Source of the DNA: Planctomycetota bacterium
GTDB taxonomy: Bacteria > Planctomycetota > UBA11346
Direction of reading: 5' to 3'
DNA length: 14,399 nucleotides
NCBI GenBank assembly: GCA_013816415.1
Contig: JACDEN010000022.1
Coordinates: 1 to 14,399 of the forward strand
Made by a program: the position numbers and the translations under genes. Positions within the stretch are counted from its first letter, which is position 1. Every line of letters begins with the position of its first letter. The notes beneath the pieces are model-generated. The model had not been told where the DNA came from. It did not search any database and saw nothing but the letters and a program-made list of their open reading frames with translations. Below are positions 7,174 to 13,349 of this stretch, one piece after another.

Positions 7174-9576
7174 TCACCCGCTGCGCCACTCGCTCCGGGC
7201 GCCGCGCACCAGTTGCTTGCCGCCGACCACCTGCTTCGAACCGCGCACCATGGCCCAGCTGCGGACGCGGTTCTTCGCGTCGAGCAGGACCACCGCGAGT
7301 TCGGCGTCGGTGCTGAGGTCGGCGTGCGCGAGCGGCTTGCCGAACGGACAGCTCGCGACCAGCACGCTGCCGTGGGGGCCGAGATCGAGGCGATGCGCGC
7401 TGATGCCTTCTGGCTGCCAGCCGTACCAGCCGGCGGCCTCCGTGCCCAGGTACTGGGCCACCGGCGGAACGGTGAGGCCGAGCCCTCCGCGTGTGAGGAT
7501 GAAGCTCGAGAACACCGCGTCACCGCGCAGGCGACGGGTCAGCTGCGCCACCCACGGCTGCTCGTTGCGCTGGCTCACGCCATAGACGTCGTCGAGGAAC
7601 GGATCGCGCCAGGTCTTCCACTGCGTCTCGGACTCGCGCCCCGGAACCAGCACGCACGACGCTTCGTTCTTCCACCCGCGGATGACCTGGCCGTGGGCGG
7701 GCTCCTCGGGGCCGATCGCGACGTCGCCATCGAAGTGCCAGAGCTGCGCGTATTCGTGCGGCGCCAGGTTGAATCCCTTCCTGGTGATGATGTCGATGTT
7801 CGCGAAGCCGAGGCCGACCAGATGCACCACGAAGCGGCGGTGGCGCCGCGGCGCGTAGGCGTCGTGCCAGGCTTCGAGCACCTCGATCGGCCCACCGGCC
7901 TGGAACAATCCGGTCGGCACCACCGGCGGTTGTCCGCCCCAATAGGTGTTGTGGCTGAGCGCCGACAGCGGCTTGAGCGTGTCGTCGTTGACCACCAGGC
8001 AGCTGTGCGCCTGCATGCTGTAGGAATAGCCGCGGTGGTTCTTGGTGAAATCCACACCGAGCTGCGCGAGTTGGCCGGTGTGCCCGGCGAAGCGCTTATC
8101 GAAGTACAGCCACGATGCCGGATCGCCGAGCAGCGTCTCGCCCTGGGTGTGCAGGATGCACGACAACATGTCGAGATGCGCGTGGCCGCCGATCAGGCCT
8201 TTGGCGAAATGCGAGACCGCCAGGTAATCGCCCTTGGCGTCCCACGAATCGCGGAAGAACGTATACCCAGCGTTGGGGAAGCGCTTGGTCGCCGGCTTCG
8301 GAAGATTCCTGCCATCGCTGCGCTGAGCCGATCCGGCCGATCCACGCTCGTACCAGGGCGACAGGCCGACGCGCGACGCGCTGCCCGACTTCCAGGCCTT
8401 CATGCGCTTGGCGATCTCGGCGGGAACGCCGACCAGCGGCTTCGCGGTCTCGAAGCCGAGGCCGCGCGCCATCGCCGCCAGCTCGGGCGTCAGCACCGGC
8501 GTCGCGAGCGTGCCGAAGAGATGCGCGAGCGGGCGACCCGACGAATCGCCGATCGCCGGCAGCACGCCGTTGGGCTTGCACAGCCGCGCGTTGAATTCGA
8601 CCCATTTCCGCAGCTTCGCGATCTGCGCCGCGGTGAAGAGTCTGATGCCGTTCGCCTGCGCCACTCCCAGCGGGTGCAGGAAGTGGAACATGATGTGGTA
8701 CTGGTATTCGGCGCTGTGCTCGGCGTAGCCACCGTCCTCCATCAGGTTGTGCCCGAAGTGGTAGCGGATCACCGCGGCGCCTGCCTTTTCCATCGCCGGG
8801 CCGACGGAGAATTCCGGGAACATCGCTCCGAGCACGAACGGCGCGTGGCCATGGTCGACCAGGTGGTGGTTGTCGCGGCGGAGCTCACCGTCGGTCAGGC
8901 GGTAGTACTGGATGGCCTGGAACCAGATCTGCTTGACGAACCAGAAGACCTCGGCGTCGTCGTACACCTCGCTGACATGCATCACGCCCGAATGAAGGAG
9001 ATCGATCCAGCGGAACAGCCGATAGCACACCCCGAGGGTGTTGTGCATCGGTCCGCCGAAATGCATGTCGTGGTCGTCGAAGAACTTGTCCTCGAGGATG
9101 AAGGGATGCGTGCGGTTGTACGAGCGCAGGAGATCCCGCACCTGGCGCGCGTATTCGATCTTTCCGGTGAGCGCGAACGCGGTCGAGAGCTCGGTGACGA
9201 AGGTGGTGCGACAGGTCGCCGTGCCCATGAAACCGAGGGCCTTGTCCCAGTCCGGATCGGCGGTCCCGGTGGCGATGTCGAGCACCTGGTGCGGAGGCCA
9301 CGAATTCTTGTAGGAGTGGCGCATCAGCAGATCGGCCTTGTCGATCACCGAGCCGGGCGCGTCGGTTTCGTGCCAGGCGGCGCCGTGCATGTAGTAGAAC
9401 CATTTCGGCGCAGCGCGGGTGCGGAAGTGGTTGGCGACGATGCCGACCGCCTGCGCGCTGTCACCGCGCGTGCGCGCCGCCCGCAGCGCCTTGCCGAGAG
9501 CACCCGGCAGCCGCAGGTGGTCGAGGAACTGATCGTCGGTGACCTCGAGCTGATGTCGGAACGGGACGTCGCGCAT
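7174..9576 (-). CDS. Heparinase II/III-like polysaccharide lyase, without signal peptide
   Basis: 800 residues. The start at 9576 is set by GGAGG five bases before the ATG; the same frame stays open 212 codons further upstream, but that part is low-quality Arg/Gly sequence antisense to the kinase gene. The N-terminal half is an alpha/alpha-toroid (about 25-345) and the C-terminal half a beta-sandwich (about 430-780), as in PL12, PL15, PL17 and PL21 enzymes. Candidate active-site residues are Asn236 and His238 in 'RRDNHHLVDHG', Tyr291/Tyr293 in 'EHSAEYQYH', and the His465-x-His467-x-Asp469 cluster in 'GGHAHLDMLS', followed by 'LLGDPASWLYFDK'. Such enzymes cleave uronic-acid-containing glycans (heparinoids, alginate, ulvan-like) by beta-elimination; the substrate here cannot be told. 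The start 'MRDVPFRHQLEVTDDQF' carries no signal peptide, so it should act in the cytoplasm on imported oligosaccharides unless the start is wrong. It precedes the beta-helix gene on the same strand. Confidence 0.92.
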   Translation of the reverse strand: MRDVPFRHQLEVTDDQFLDHLRLPGALGKALRAARTRGDSAQAVGIVANHFRTRAAPKWFYYMHGAAWHETDAPGSVIDKADLLMRHSYKNSWPPHQVLDIATGTADPDWDKALGFMGTATCRTTFVTELSTAFALTGKIEYARQVRDLLRSYNRTHPFILEDKFFDDHDMHFGGPMHNTLGVCYRLFRWIDLLHSGVMHVSEVYDDAEVFWFVKQIWFQAIQYYRLTDGELRRDNHHLVDHGHAPFVLGAMFPEFSVGPAMEKAGAAVIRYHFGHNLMEDGGYAEHSAEYQYHIMFHFLHPLGVAQANGIRLFTAAQIAKLRKWVEFNARLCKPNGVLPAIGDSSGRPLAHLFGTLATPVLTPELAAMARGLGFETAKPLVGVPAEIAKRMKAWKSGSASRVGLSPWYERGSAGSAQRSDGRNLPKPATKRFPNAGYTFFRDSWDAKGDYLAVSHFAKGLIGGHAHLDMLSCILHTQGETLLGDPASWLYFDKRFAGHTGQLAQLGVDFTKNHRGYSYSMQAHSCLVVNDDTLKPLSALSHNTYWGGQPPVVPTGLFQAGGPIEVLEAWHDAYAPRRHRRFVVHLVGLGFANIDIITRKGFNLAPHEYAQLWHFDGDVAIGPEEPAHGQVIRGWKNEASCVLVPGRESETQWKTWRDPFLDDVYGVSQRNEQPWVAQLTRRLRGDAVFSSFILTRGGLGLTVPPVAQYLGTEAAGWYGWQPEGISAHRLDLGPHGSVLVASCPFGKPLAHADLSTDAELAVVLLDAKNRVRSWAMVRGSKQVVGGKQLVRGARSEWRSG

Positions 9577-9693
9577 GGTGGCCTCCGGAGGCGGGCACGT
9601 TGACCGCTCGGCCCCGCGGCACAACGCCGCACCGAGCCCGCTGCGCCGTCCTCCGTCGCCGAGGATTGCATGTCCTCCCCCCATCCTATCGTT

Positions 9694-9712
9694 CCCCGCC
9701 CCAGCGGCGGGG
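9694..9712 (-). other. GC-rich hairpin in the lyase leader
   Basis: A perfect 7-bp stem CCCCGCC/GGCGGGG with loop CCAGC. No U-run follows on either strand, so it is not a typical intrinsic terminator. It could be a 3'-end stabiliser or simply a product of high GC content. Confidence 0.35.
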
Positions 9713-9794
9713 GCCCCTGACGCCGCTCCATCGATGCCGTTTCCCTCCCGATGCGGAACCGGTGGGCGAGCCCGGCCCAGCCCGATGTCGTTAG

Positions 9795-9895
9795 GACAGC
9801 AGATCCGAAAGCAGGATCGAACCGCCACGACGCCACGGTTTCGAAGAAGCGGCTTTCGGCGGCTTTCCCATCCCGATTCACCCCTGTCTGCTATC
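9795..9895 (-). ncRNA. Candidate structured RNA element (nested stems) upstream of the lyase gene
   Basis: On the minus strand three stems nest inside one another. The outer stem pairs GATAGCAGA (9895-9887) with TCTGCTGTC (9803-9795), nine pairs with one U-G wobble; the same position is a C-A mismatch on the plus strand, which favours a minus-strand transcript. The middle stem pairs CCGAAAGC (9859-9852) with GCTTTCGG (9812-9805), eight perfect pairs, one base from the outer stem on the 3' side. The inner stem pairs TCGAAACCG with CGGTTCGA, eight pairs with one bulged A, closing a loop containing TGGCGTCGTGG. A competing 5-bp hairpin GATCC/GGATC (9802-9818) would disrupt the outer and middle stems. 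It matches no riboswitch consensus I know (checked mentally for TPP, FMN, cobalamin, c-di-GMP, SAM, fluoride). It could be a leader regulator of the lyase gene, a kinase mRNA 3' structure, or a decayed repeat. Confidence 0.4.
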
Positions 9896-9917
9896 TGATC
9901 GTAACGCCGTGGCGGTT

Positions 9918-11999
9918 CTATCCGCCGGTCGCCGTCGGCTGGACCACCGCCAACAGCGTCGACGGGTCGCGCCGCGCTGGGATGGTGAAGAGGAAGGTGC
10001 TGCCTTTGCCGGGAGCCGACTCGATCCACACCTTCCCGCCGTGGCGCTCGACGATCTTCTTCACCGCGGCGAGGCCGATGCCGGTTCCGGGATACTCCTC
10101 GCGCGTGTGCAGGCGGCGGAAGATCTGGAAGATGTTGGAGTGGTGCTCGGGGTCGATGCCGATGCCGTTGTCGCGCACCGAGAAGACGCAGTCGCGGTCG
10201 CGCCGTTCGCACGACACATGCACGGTCGGGGTGTCGGCGCCCCTGAACTTGATCCCATTGGCGATCAGGTTCTGGAACACCAGCGTGAGCATGGTGCGAT
10301 CAGCGACCACCTCGGGCAGCGGATCCTGGGTGATGGTAGCGCCCGAGGCGAGGATCTTGGGGCTGAGGTTGGCGAGCGCGTCGGCGAGGACAGCGCCGCT
10401 GTCGACCGCCCCGGGCGCATGCGCCGCACCGACCCGCGAGTAATCGAGCAGCCCCTTGATCAGGGCCTGCATGCGCAGCGCGCCATCGACCGCATAGCCC
10501 ATGTACTCGTTGGCCTTGTCGTCGAGGCTCGGCGAGTACCGGCGCTTGAGCAGGTTCATGTAGTTGACGACCATGCGCAGGGGCTCCTGCAGGTCGTGCG
10601 AGGCGATGTAGGCGAACTGCTCGAGCTCGACGTTCGAGCGTTCGAGCTCGGAGTTCGAGCGCTCGAGATCGCTGGTGCGCTCCTCGAGCGCCTCCTGGAT
10701 CTGCTTGCGCCCTGAGATGTCGAGCGTCGACCCGATCAGGCGCGTGGGCTTGCCGCCCTCATCGAAAAAGGCCTGGCCGCGCGAGGCCAGCCAGCGCGTC
10801 CGCTCCTGCTGCTGGACACGGTACTCGACCGCATAGTGCCCAGCGTTCGCACGGTCGAGCGCGCGTTCGATGGTCTTGCGCACGCGTTCGCGGTCGTCGG
10901 GATGCACGCACGCGATGAAGCCGTCGCGGGTGACCGCCGCGTCGGGCGGGAATCCGTACATCTCCTTCGCGCGCTGCGAGCAGGTCGCGATCCCGGTGGC
11001 GGGATCGAGATCCCAGGTCCCGAGATCCGCGGCTGCGACCGCCAGCCGCAGGCGTTCCTCGCTCTCGCGCAGCGCGGTCTCGGCGAGCTTGCGCTCGGTG
11101 ATGTCGCGGGTGGTGCCCCATGCCCGCAGCCCGAGGCCGTTCTCGATCTCGCCGACGAAGCTGTTGAGGACGTGCTTGATGCTGCCGTCCTTCGCGGTCT
11201 CGATCGACTCGGCGTCGATGAGCCGGTAATTCGAGCGGATGAAGGCGCGCAGGAAGGCCTCGTTGCGGGGATCCGCGCGGATCAGGATGTCGCCGAGGCG
11301 CAGGCCCACCATCTCCGCTGCGTTGGCGAAGCCGTACATCCGCGCCATCGCCTCGTTGGCCTCGGCCAGCCAGCCGTGTCGGTAGAAGCGCTCGACCTGC
11401 TCGTCCTCGGGCAGATCGATGCGGCAGGGCTCGTCCATCTCGAAGCGCCAGATCGCCTCGGTGGTGTTGTCCATCAGCCACTTGAAGCGGCGTGCCGCAT
11501 CAGCGAGGGCCTGCTGGGCGCTCCTGCGCTCGGTGATGTCGCGCAGGTGTCCGGTGAACATCATCCGGCTGCCGATGCGCACCGGCACCACGGCGAGTTC
11601 GACCGGAAACTCGCTGCCGTCAGCGCGCATGGCTTCGATCTCGACCCGCTTGCCGAGGATCGGACCCTCGTTGGTGTCGAGGAACTTCTGCAGGCCGCGC
11701 CAATGATCCTGGCGGTAGCGTTCGGGAATGATCATCTCGGCGAGCGGCCGGCCGATCACCGCCGAGCGCTGGCGCTGGAAGGTGCGTTCTGCAGCGGGAT
11801 TGAATTCGGTGATCAATCCACGGTCGTCCATCAGGATGATGCAGTCGAGCGACGACTCGATGATCGCGGCCTTGCGCAGCTCGCTCTCATGGAGTGCGCG
11901 CTCCGCATCGCCGCTGGGCCTCCCGGACGAATGGTCAGCGGACGCCACGGCATCCATCCGCATCCAAAGGTTCGTGACGGCCCATATGACCATGCTCAT
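9918..11999 (-). CDS. Soluble sensor histidine kinase with three PAS domains
   Basis: 693 residues. PAS1 is at about 44-158 ('DCIILMDDRGLITEFNPAAERTF', ending 'GHLRDITERR'), PAS2 about 165-303 (ending 'TRDITERK'), PAS3/PAC about 315-433 ('LAVAAADLGTWDLDPATG', 'GSTLDISGRK'). A short coiled coil repeats 'ERSNSELERSNVELEQ' (446-461). The H-box 'FAYIASHDLQEPLR' puts the phosphorylated His at 468, of the phytochrome-like ASHDLQEPLR type. The ATPase domain has the N-box 'FQNLIANGIKF' (575-585), 'DNGIGID' (610-616) and 'GTGIGL' (638-643), so catalytic motifs are complete. There is no convincing membrane helix or receiver domain, so it is probably a cytoplasmic sensor signalling to a regulator elsewhere. 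The start is uncertain: neither the ATG at 11999 nor those at 11993, 11963 and 11957 has a good Shine-Dalgarno sequence. It lies upstream of the lyase gene on the same strand, which may hint at glycan-linked signalling but does not prove it. Confidence 0.95.
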   Translation of the reverse strand: MSMVIWAVTNLWMRMDAVASADHSSGRPSGDAERALHESELRKAAIIESSLDCIILMDDRGLITEFNPAAERTFQRQRSAVIGRPLAEMIIPERYRQDHWRGLQKFLDTNEGPILGKRVEIEAMRADGSEFPVELAVVPVRIGSRMMFTGHLRDITERRSAQQALADAARRFKWLMDNTTEAIWRFEMDEPCRIDLPEDEQVERFYRHGWLAEANEAMARMYGFANAAEMVGLRLGDILIRADPRNEAFLRAFIRSNYRLIDAESIETAKDGSIKHVLNSFVGEIENGLGLRAWGTTRDITERKLAETALRESEERLRLAVAAADLGTWDLDPATGIATCSQRAKEMYGFPPDAAVTRDGFIACVHPDDRERVRKTIERALDRANAGHYAVEYRVQQQERTRWLASRGQAFFDEGGKPTRLIGSTLDISGRKQIQEALEERTSDLERSNSELERSNVELEQFAYIASHDLQEPLRMVVNYMNLLKRRYSPSLDDKANEYMGYAVDGALRMQALIKGLLDYSRVGAAHAPGAVDSGAVLADALANLSPKILASGATITQDPLPEVVADRTMLTLVFQNLIANGIKFRGADTPTVHVSCERRDRDCVFSVRDNGIGIDPEHHSNIFQIFRRLHTREEYPGTGIGLAAVKKIVERHGGKVWIESAPGKGSTFLFTIPARRDPSTLLAVVQPTATGG

Positions 12000-12152
12000 C
12001 CGCGTCCGTGGCAGGCAAGACGTCCATATACAGGGTTGTACCGAGCGCTTGCGGTATTCGCTGGACGCGTGATCAGGATCGGCTAGCAGGGTGCTGAAAA
12101 AGCCCCTGCTGGGGCTTCAGGGGGCGTCTGCCCCATGAATGTAGAAAGTCGA

Positions 12153-12207
12153 CGATCAAAAAACCCGGCAAAATAGCGACCGCAGGTCGCGCCGGGTTTT
12201 TTGATCG
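12153..12207. terminator. Large bidirectional terminator-like hairpin inside the repeat element
   Basis: A perfect 17-bp inverted repeat: CGATCAAAAAACCCGGC (12153-12169) against GCCGGGTTTTTTGATCG (12191-12207). The 21-base spacer contains a second hairpin, GCGACC/GGTCGC with loop GCA (12176-12190). On either strand a GC stem is followed by six T residues, the form of an intrinsic terminator. No gene ends here on either strand, since the kinase reads away to the left and the tRNA to the right, so it would insulate the two units rather than end a transcript. Confidence 0.5.
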
Positions 12208-12240
12208 CTAGCAGGATGCGGTTTTTCCGCATCCTGCTAG
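12208..12240. repeat. Perfect 14-bp inverted repeat forming the right end of the element
   Basis: CTAGCAGGATGCGG (12208-12221), loop TTTTT, CCGCATCCTGCTAG (12227-12240). The first arm is a second direct copy of the left end of the element at 12083, so this terminus is itself a palindrome built from the terminal sequence. Confidence 0.7.
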
Positions 12241-12259
12241 ATGCGCTCGAGCACTCGGC

Positions 12260-12287
12260 TTGTCTTGCCGGTCGACGTTCGTACCGT
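12260..12287 (+). promoter_or_regulatory. Possible promoter for the tRNA gene
   Basis: TTGTCT (12260-12265; four of six to TTGACA) and TACCGT (12282-12287; three of six to TATAAT) are 16 bp apart, and the tRNA begins 11 bp downstream. The match is weak and comes from spacing and position only. Confidence 0.25.
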
Positions 12288-12297
12288 CACCGCATTG

Positions 12298-12372
12298 GCC
12301 CGAGTAGCTCAGCGGTAGAGCAGCGCATTCGTAATGCGAAGGTCGGAGGTTCAATTCCTCTCTTGGGCACCA
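12298..12372 (+). tRNA. tRNA-Thr (anticodon CGT)
   Basis: A complete 75-base cloverleaf with encoded CCA (12370-12372). Acceptor GCCCGAG (12298-12304) pairs with CTTGGGC (12362-12368), with one G-U. The D-arm is GCTC/GAGC with loop AGCGGTA, the anticodon arm GCGCA/TGCGA with loop TTCGTAA, and the T-arm GGAGG/CCTCT with loop TTCAATT. The anticodon CGT at 12330-12332 reads ACG (Thr). The G-A mismatch at the top of the anticodon stem is also present in E. coli tRNA-Thr(CGT) as I remember it, whose anticodon arm is the same, so it is not a sign of decay. The 3' end is one base from the stop of the convergent dioxygenase gene. Confidence 0.96.
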
Positions 12373-12373
12373 A

Positions 12374-13204
12374 TCACGTCCGGTAGATCACCTCATTCAA
12401 TTCTGCATCGGCGAATTCGCCGGGAGCCCGGCCGCCGAGGAAATTGATCCGGTCTCCCTCCTGCTGCGGATTGGTCGGCTGCGCGACGCGCATGCCGTCG
12501 GCGTACATCGACATTACCATCGCCTCGCGCATGTCGTCTGACTGATTCGGTCCGGTCCCGTGCAGCGTCCAGCCGTTGTGGAAGGTGGCATCGCCGGGCT
12601 CCATCGGCTCGCACGAGACCGGGTATCCGCGTTCGCGCACTAGGCGGTCGAAGCGGGCCTCGGATCCGTCCGAGATGTCCGCGCCGCCGAGGTCGCCGCT
12701 GCGATGGGATCCCGATGCGAAACGGATCGCGCCCATGCCGATCGTGCAGGGCACGAGCGGCATCCACATGCCGATGGTCGTCCAGCCGAGCAGCGGCCAG
12801 TAGTACTGGTCCTGATGCCACGGGGTCCCACCGCCGCCGGGTTCCTTGAACAGCGATTGCTCATGGAACAGGCGGATGCCCTCGACGCCCATCAGCTCGG
12901 CGGCGATCCTCCCGATGCGCCGGCTGGTGACGAAGCGCTGGACCGCAGCGCTGACGAGGCGGAGGTTGAGGGTCTGCAGGAAGGCCTTGCCATAGGCATC
13001 GCGCTCCGTGAGCGGGCGCGATTCCCGGTTATGCTGAGCCGCGGCGGCGCGGATGCGCGGACGGAAGGCGTCGATCTCGGCTGGTGAACAGACGCCCCGC
13101 AGCAGCACGTGGCCGTCGCGGCGGAAATCGGCGATCTGGCGTCCGGTCAGCAGGTAGGGCTGGTGCAGGTCGGGTAGTCCTTCGATGGATGCGGTAGCGG
13201 CCAT
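12374..13204 (-). CDS. Phytanoyl-CoA dioxygenase (PhyH) family protein
   Basis: 276 residues from the ATG at 13204, chosen because GGAG lies seven bases upstream and the family N-terminus follows ('LPDLHQPYLLTGRQIADFRRDGHVLLRGV'); the open frame extends 91 codons further but with Arg-rich, unrelated sequence. The non-haem Fe(II)/2-oxoglutarate site is complete: His130-x-Asp132 in 'TPWHQDQYYWP', distal His215 in 'WTLHGTGPN', and Arg226 positioned to bind 2-oxoglutarate. 'MWMPLVPCTIGMGAIRFASGSHRSG' is the usual PhyH strand region. Bacterial members hydroxylate many small molecules, so true phytanoyl-CoA activity should not be assumed. Length is normal. It is divergent from an AraC regulator across 145 bp, a common pairing in Planctomycetota, Verrucomicrobiota and Lentisphaerota as I recall. 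The stop lies one base past the tRNA 3' end, leaving no room for a terminator between them. Confidence 0.93.
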   Translation of the reverse strand: MAATASIEGLPDLHQPYLLTGRQIADFRRDGHVLLRGVCSPAEIDAFRPRIRAAAAQHNRESRPLTERDAYGKAFLQTLNLRLVSAAVQRFVTSRRIGRIAAELMGVEGIRLFHEQSLFKEPGGGGTPWHQDQYYWPLLGWTTIGMWMPLVPCTIGMGAIRFASGSHRSGDLGGADISDGSEARFDRLVRERGYPVSCEPMEPGDATFHNGWTLHGTGPNQSDDMREAMVMSMYADGMRVAQPTNPQQEGDRINFLGGRAPGEFADAELNEVIYRT

Positions 13205-13349
13205 GAGCGGTCTCCGGGTGCCTGGTTGCTGACGGCGATCGAGCCGATGGTGACGGTCCGGCATCGGAAGACCATGACGCCGACCCGAAGTGACCTCGGT
13301 GAAATCCCAACAACGATTGCCGCGGCCGGCGCTTCGGTAAAGCATACTC
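13205..13349. promoter_or_regulatory. Divergent intergenic region between dioxygenase and AraC genes
   Basis: This 145-bp region must hold the promoters of both genes and probably the operator of the AraC protein. The dioxygenase side has a GGAG ribosome binding site. The AraC side has no Shine-Dalgarno sequence before 13350. TTGCCG (13317-13322) and CATACT (13343-13348) are weak promoter-like hexamers but the spacing (20 bp) is poor, and an initiation site there would make the AraC mRNA nearly leaderless. The related 10-mers ATGGTGACGG and CCATGACGCC are in the middle; I could not define a convincing direct-repeat operator. Confidence 0.4.

Larger units (their letters stand above)
9577..9917. 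other. 341-bp non-coding gap between kinase stop and lyase start
   Basis: No convincing gene lies here. Read on the minus strand it is the 3' flank of the kinase and the 5' leader of the lyase. It contains the nested inverted-repeat structure at 9795-9895, a GC hairpin at 9694-9712 (CCCCGCC/GGCGGGG, five-base loop, no T-run) and the lyase ribosome binding site next to 9576. The unit GAAAGCCGC occurs twice in tandem on the minus strand near 9850-9868. I found no clear promoter or intrinsic terminator, so read-through from the kinase into the lyase is possible. Confidence 0.6.
12083..12240. mobile_element. MITE/REP-like non-coding element with inverted ends and four hairpins
   Basis: The left end CTAGCAGGGTGCTGAAAAA (12083-12101) and the reverse complement of the right end, CTAGCAGGATGCGGAAAAA (12240-12222), agree at 17 of 19 positions. 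Between them the sequence is almost all hairpin: AAGCCCC/GGGGCTT (12100-12117), GGGGC/GCCCC (12121-12134), a 17-bp perfect stem (12153-12207) with its own inner hairpin, and a 14-bp perfect stem (12208-12240) whose both arms carry CTAGCAGG. No coding frame is apparent. The palindrome CTAG at both outer tips could be a duplicated target or part of the ends. The size and inverted ends fit a miniature element moved by a transposase encoded elsewhere, or a REP/REPIN-type repeat. It sits between the kinase 5' end and the tRNA. Confidence 0.6.

Noticed and set aside
7213..9603. Plus-strand open frame of 796 codons across the lyase gene
   Set aside because: Antisense shadow of the heparinase-like gene; the composition is His/Arg/Glu/Val-rich and no fold or start signal is apparent.
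9810..9826. tRNA T-loop-like GGTTCGATCC on the minus strand in the 341-bp gap
   Set aside because: The surrounding sequence does not form a D-arm or an anticodon arm at proper spacing, and the flanking 8-bp stem encloses only 39 bases. I treat it as part of the nested structure rather than a tRNA or a clear tRNA relic.
9575..9898. Plus-strand 107-codon frame in the gap upstream of the lyase gene
   Set aside because: It overlaps the lyase start and ribosome binding site on the other strand and encodes Pro/Arg/Ser-rich low-complexity sequence with no start signal.
9577..10212. 212-codon N-terminal extension of the lyase reading frame
   Set aside because: It overlaps the kinase coding region in another frame, reads as Arg/Pro/Gly-rich noise, and a strong GGAGG site marks the start at 9576.
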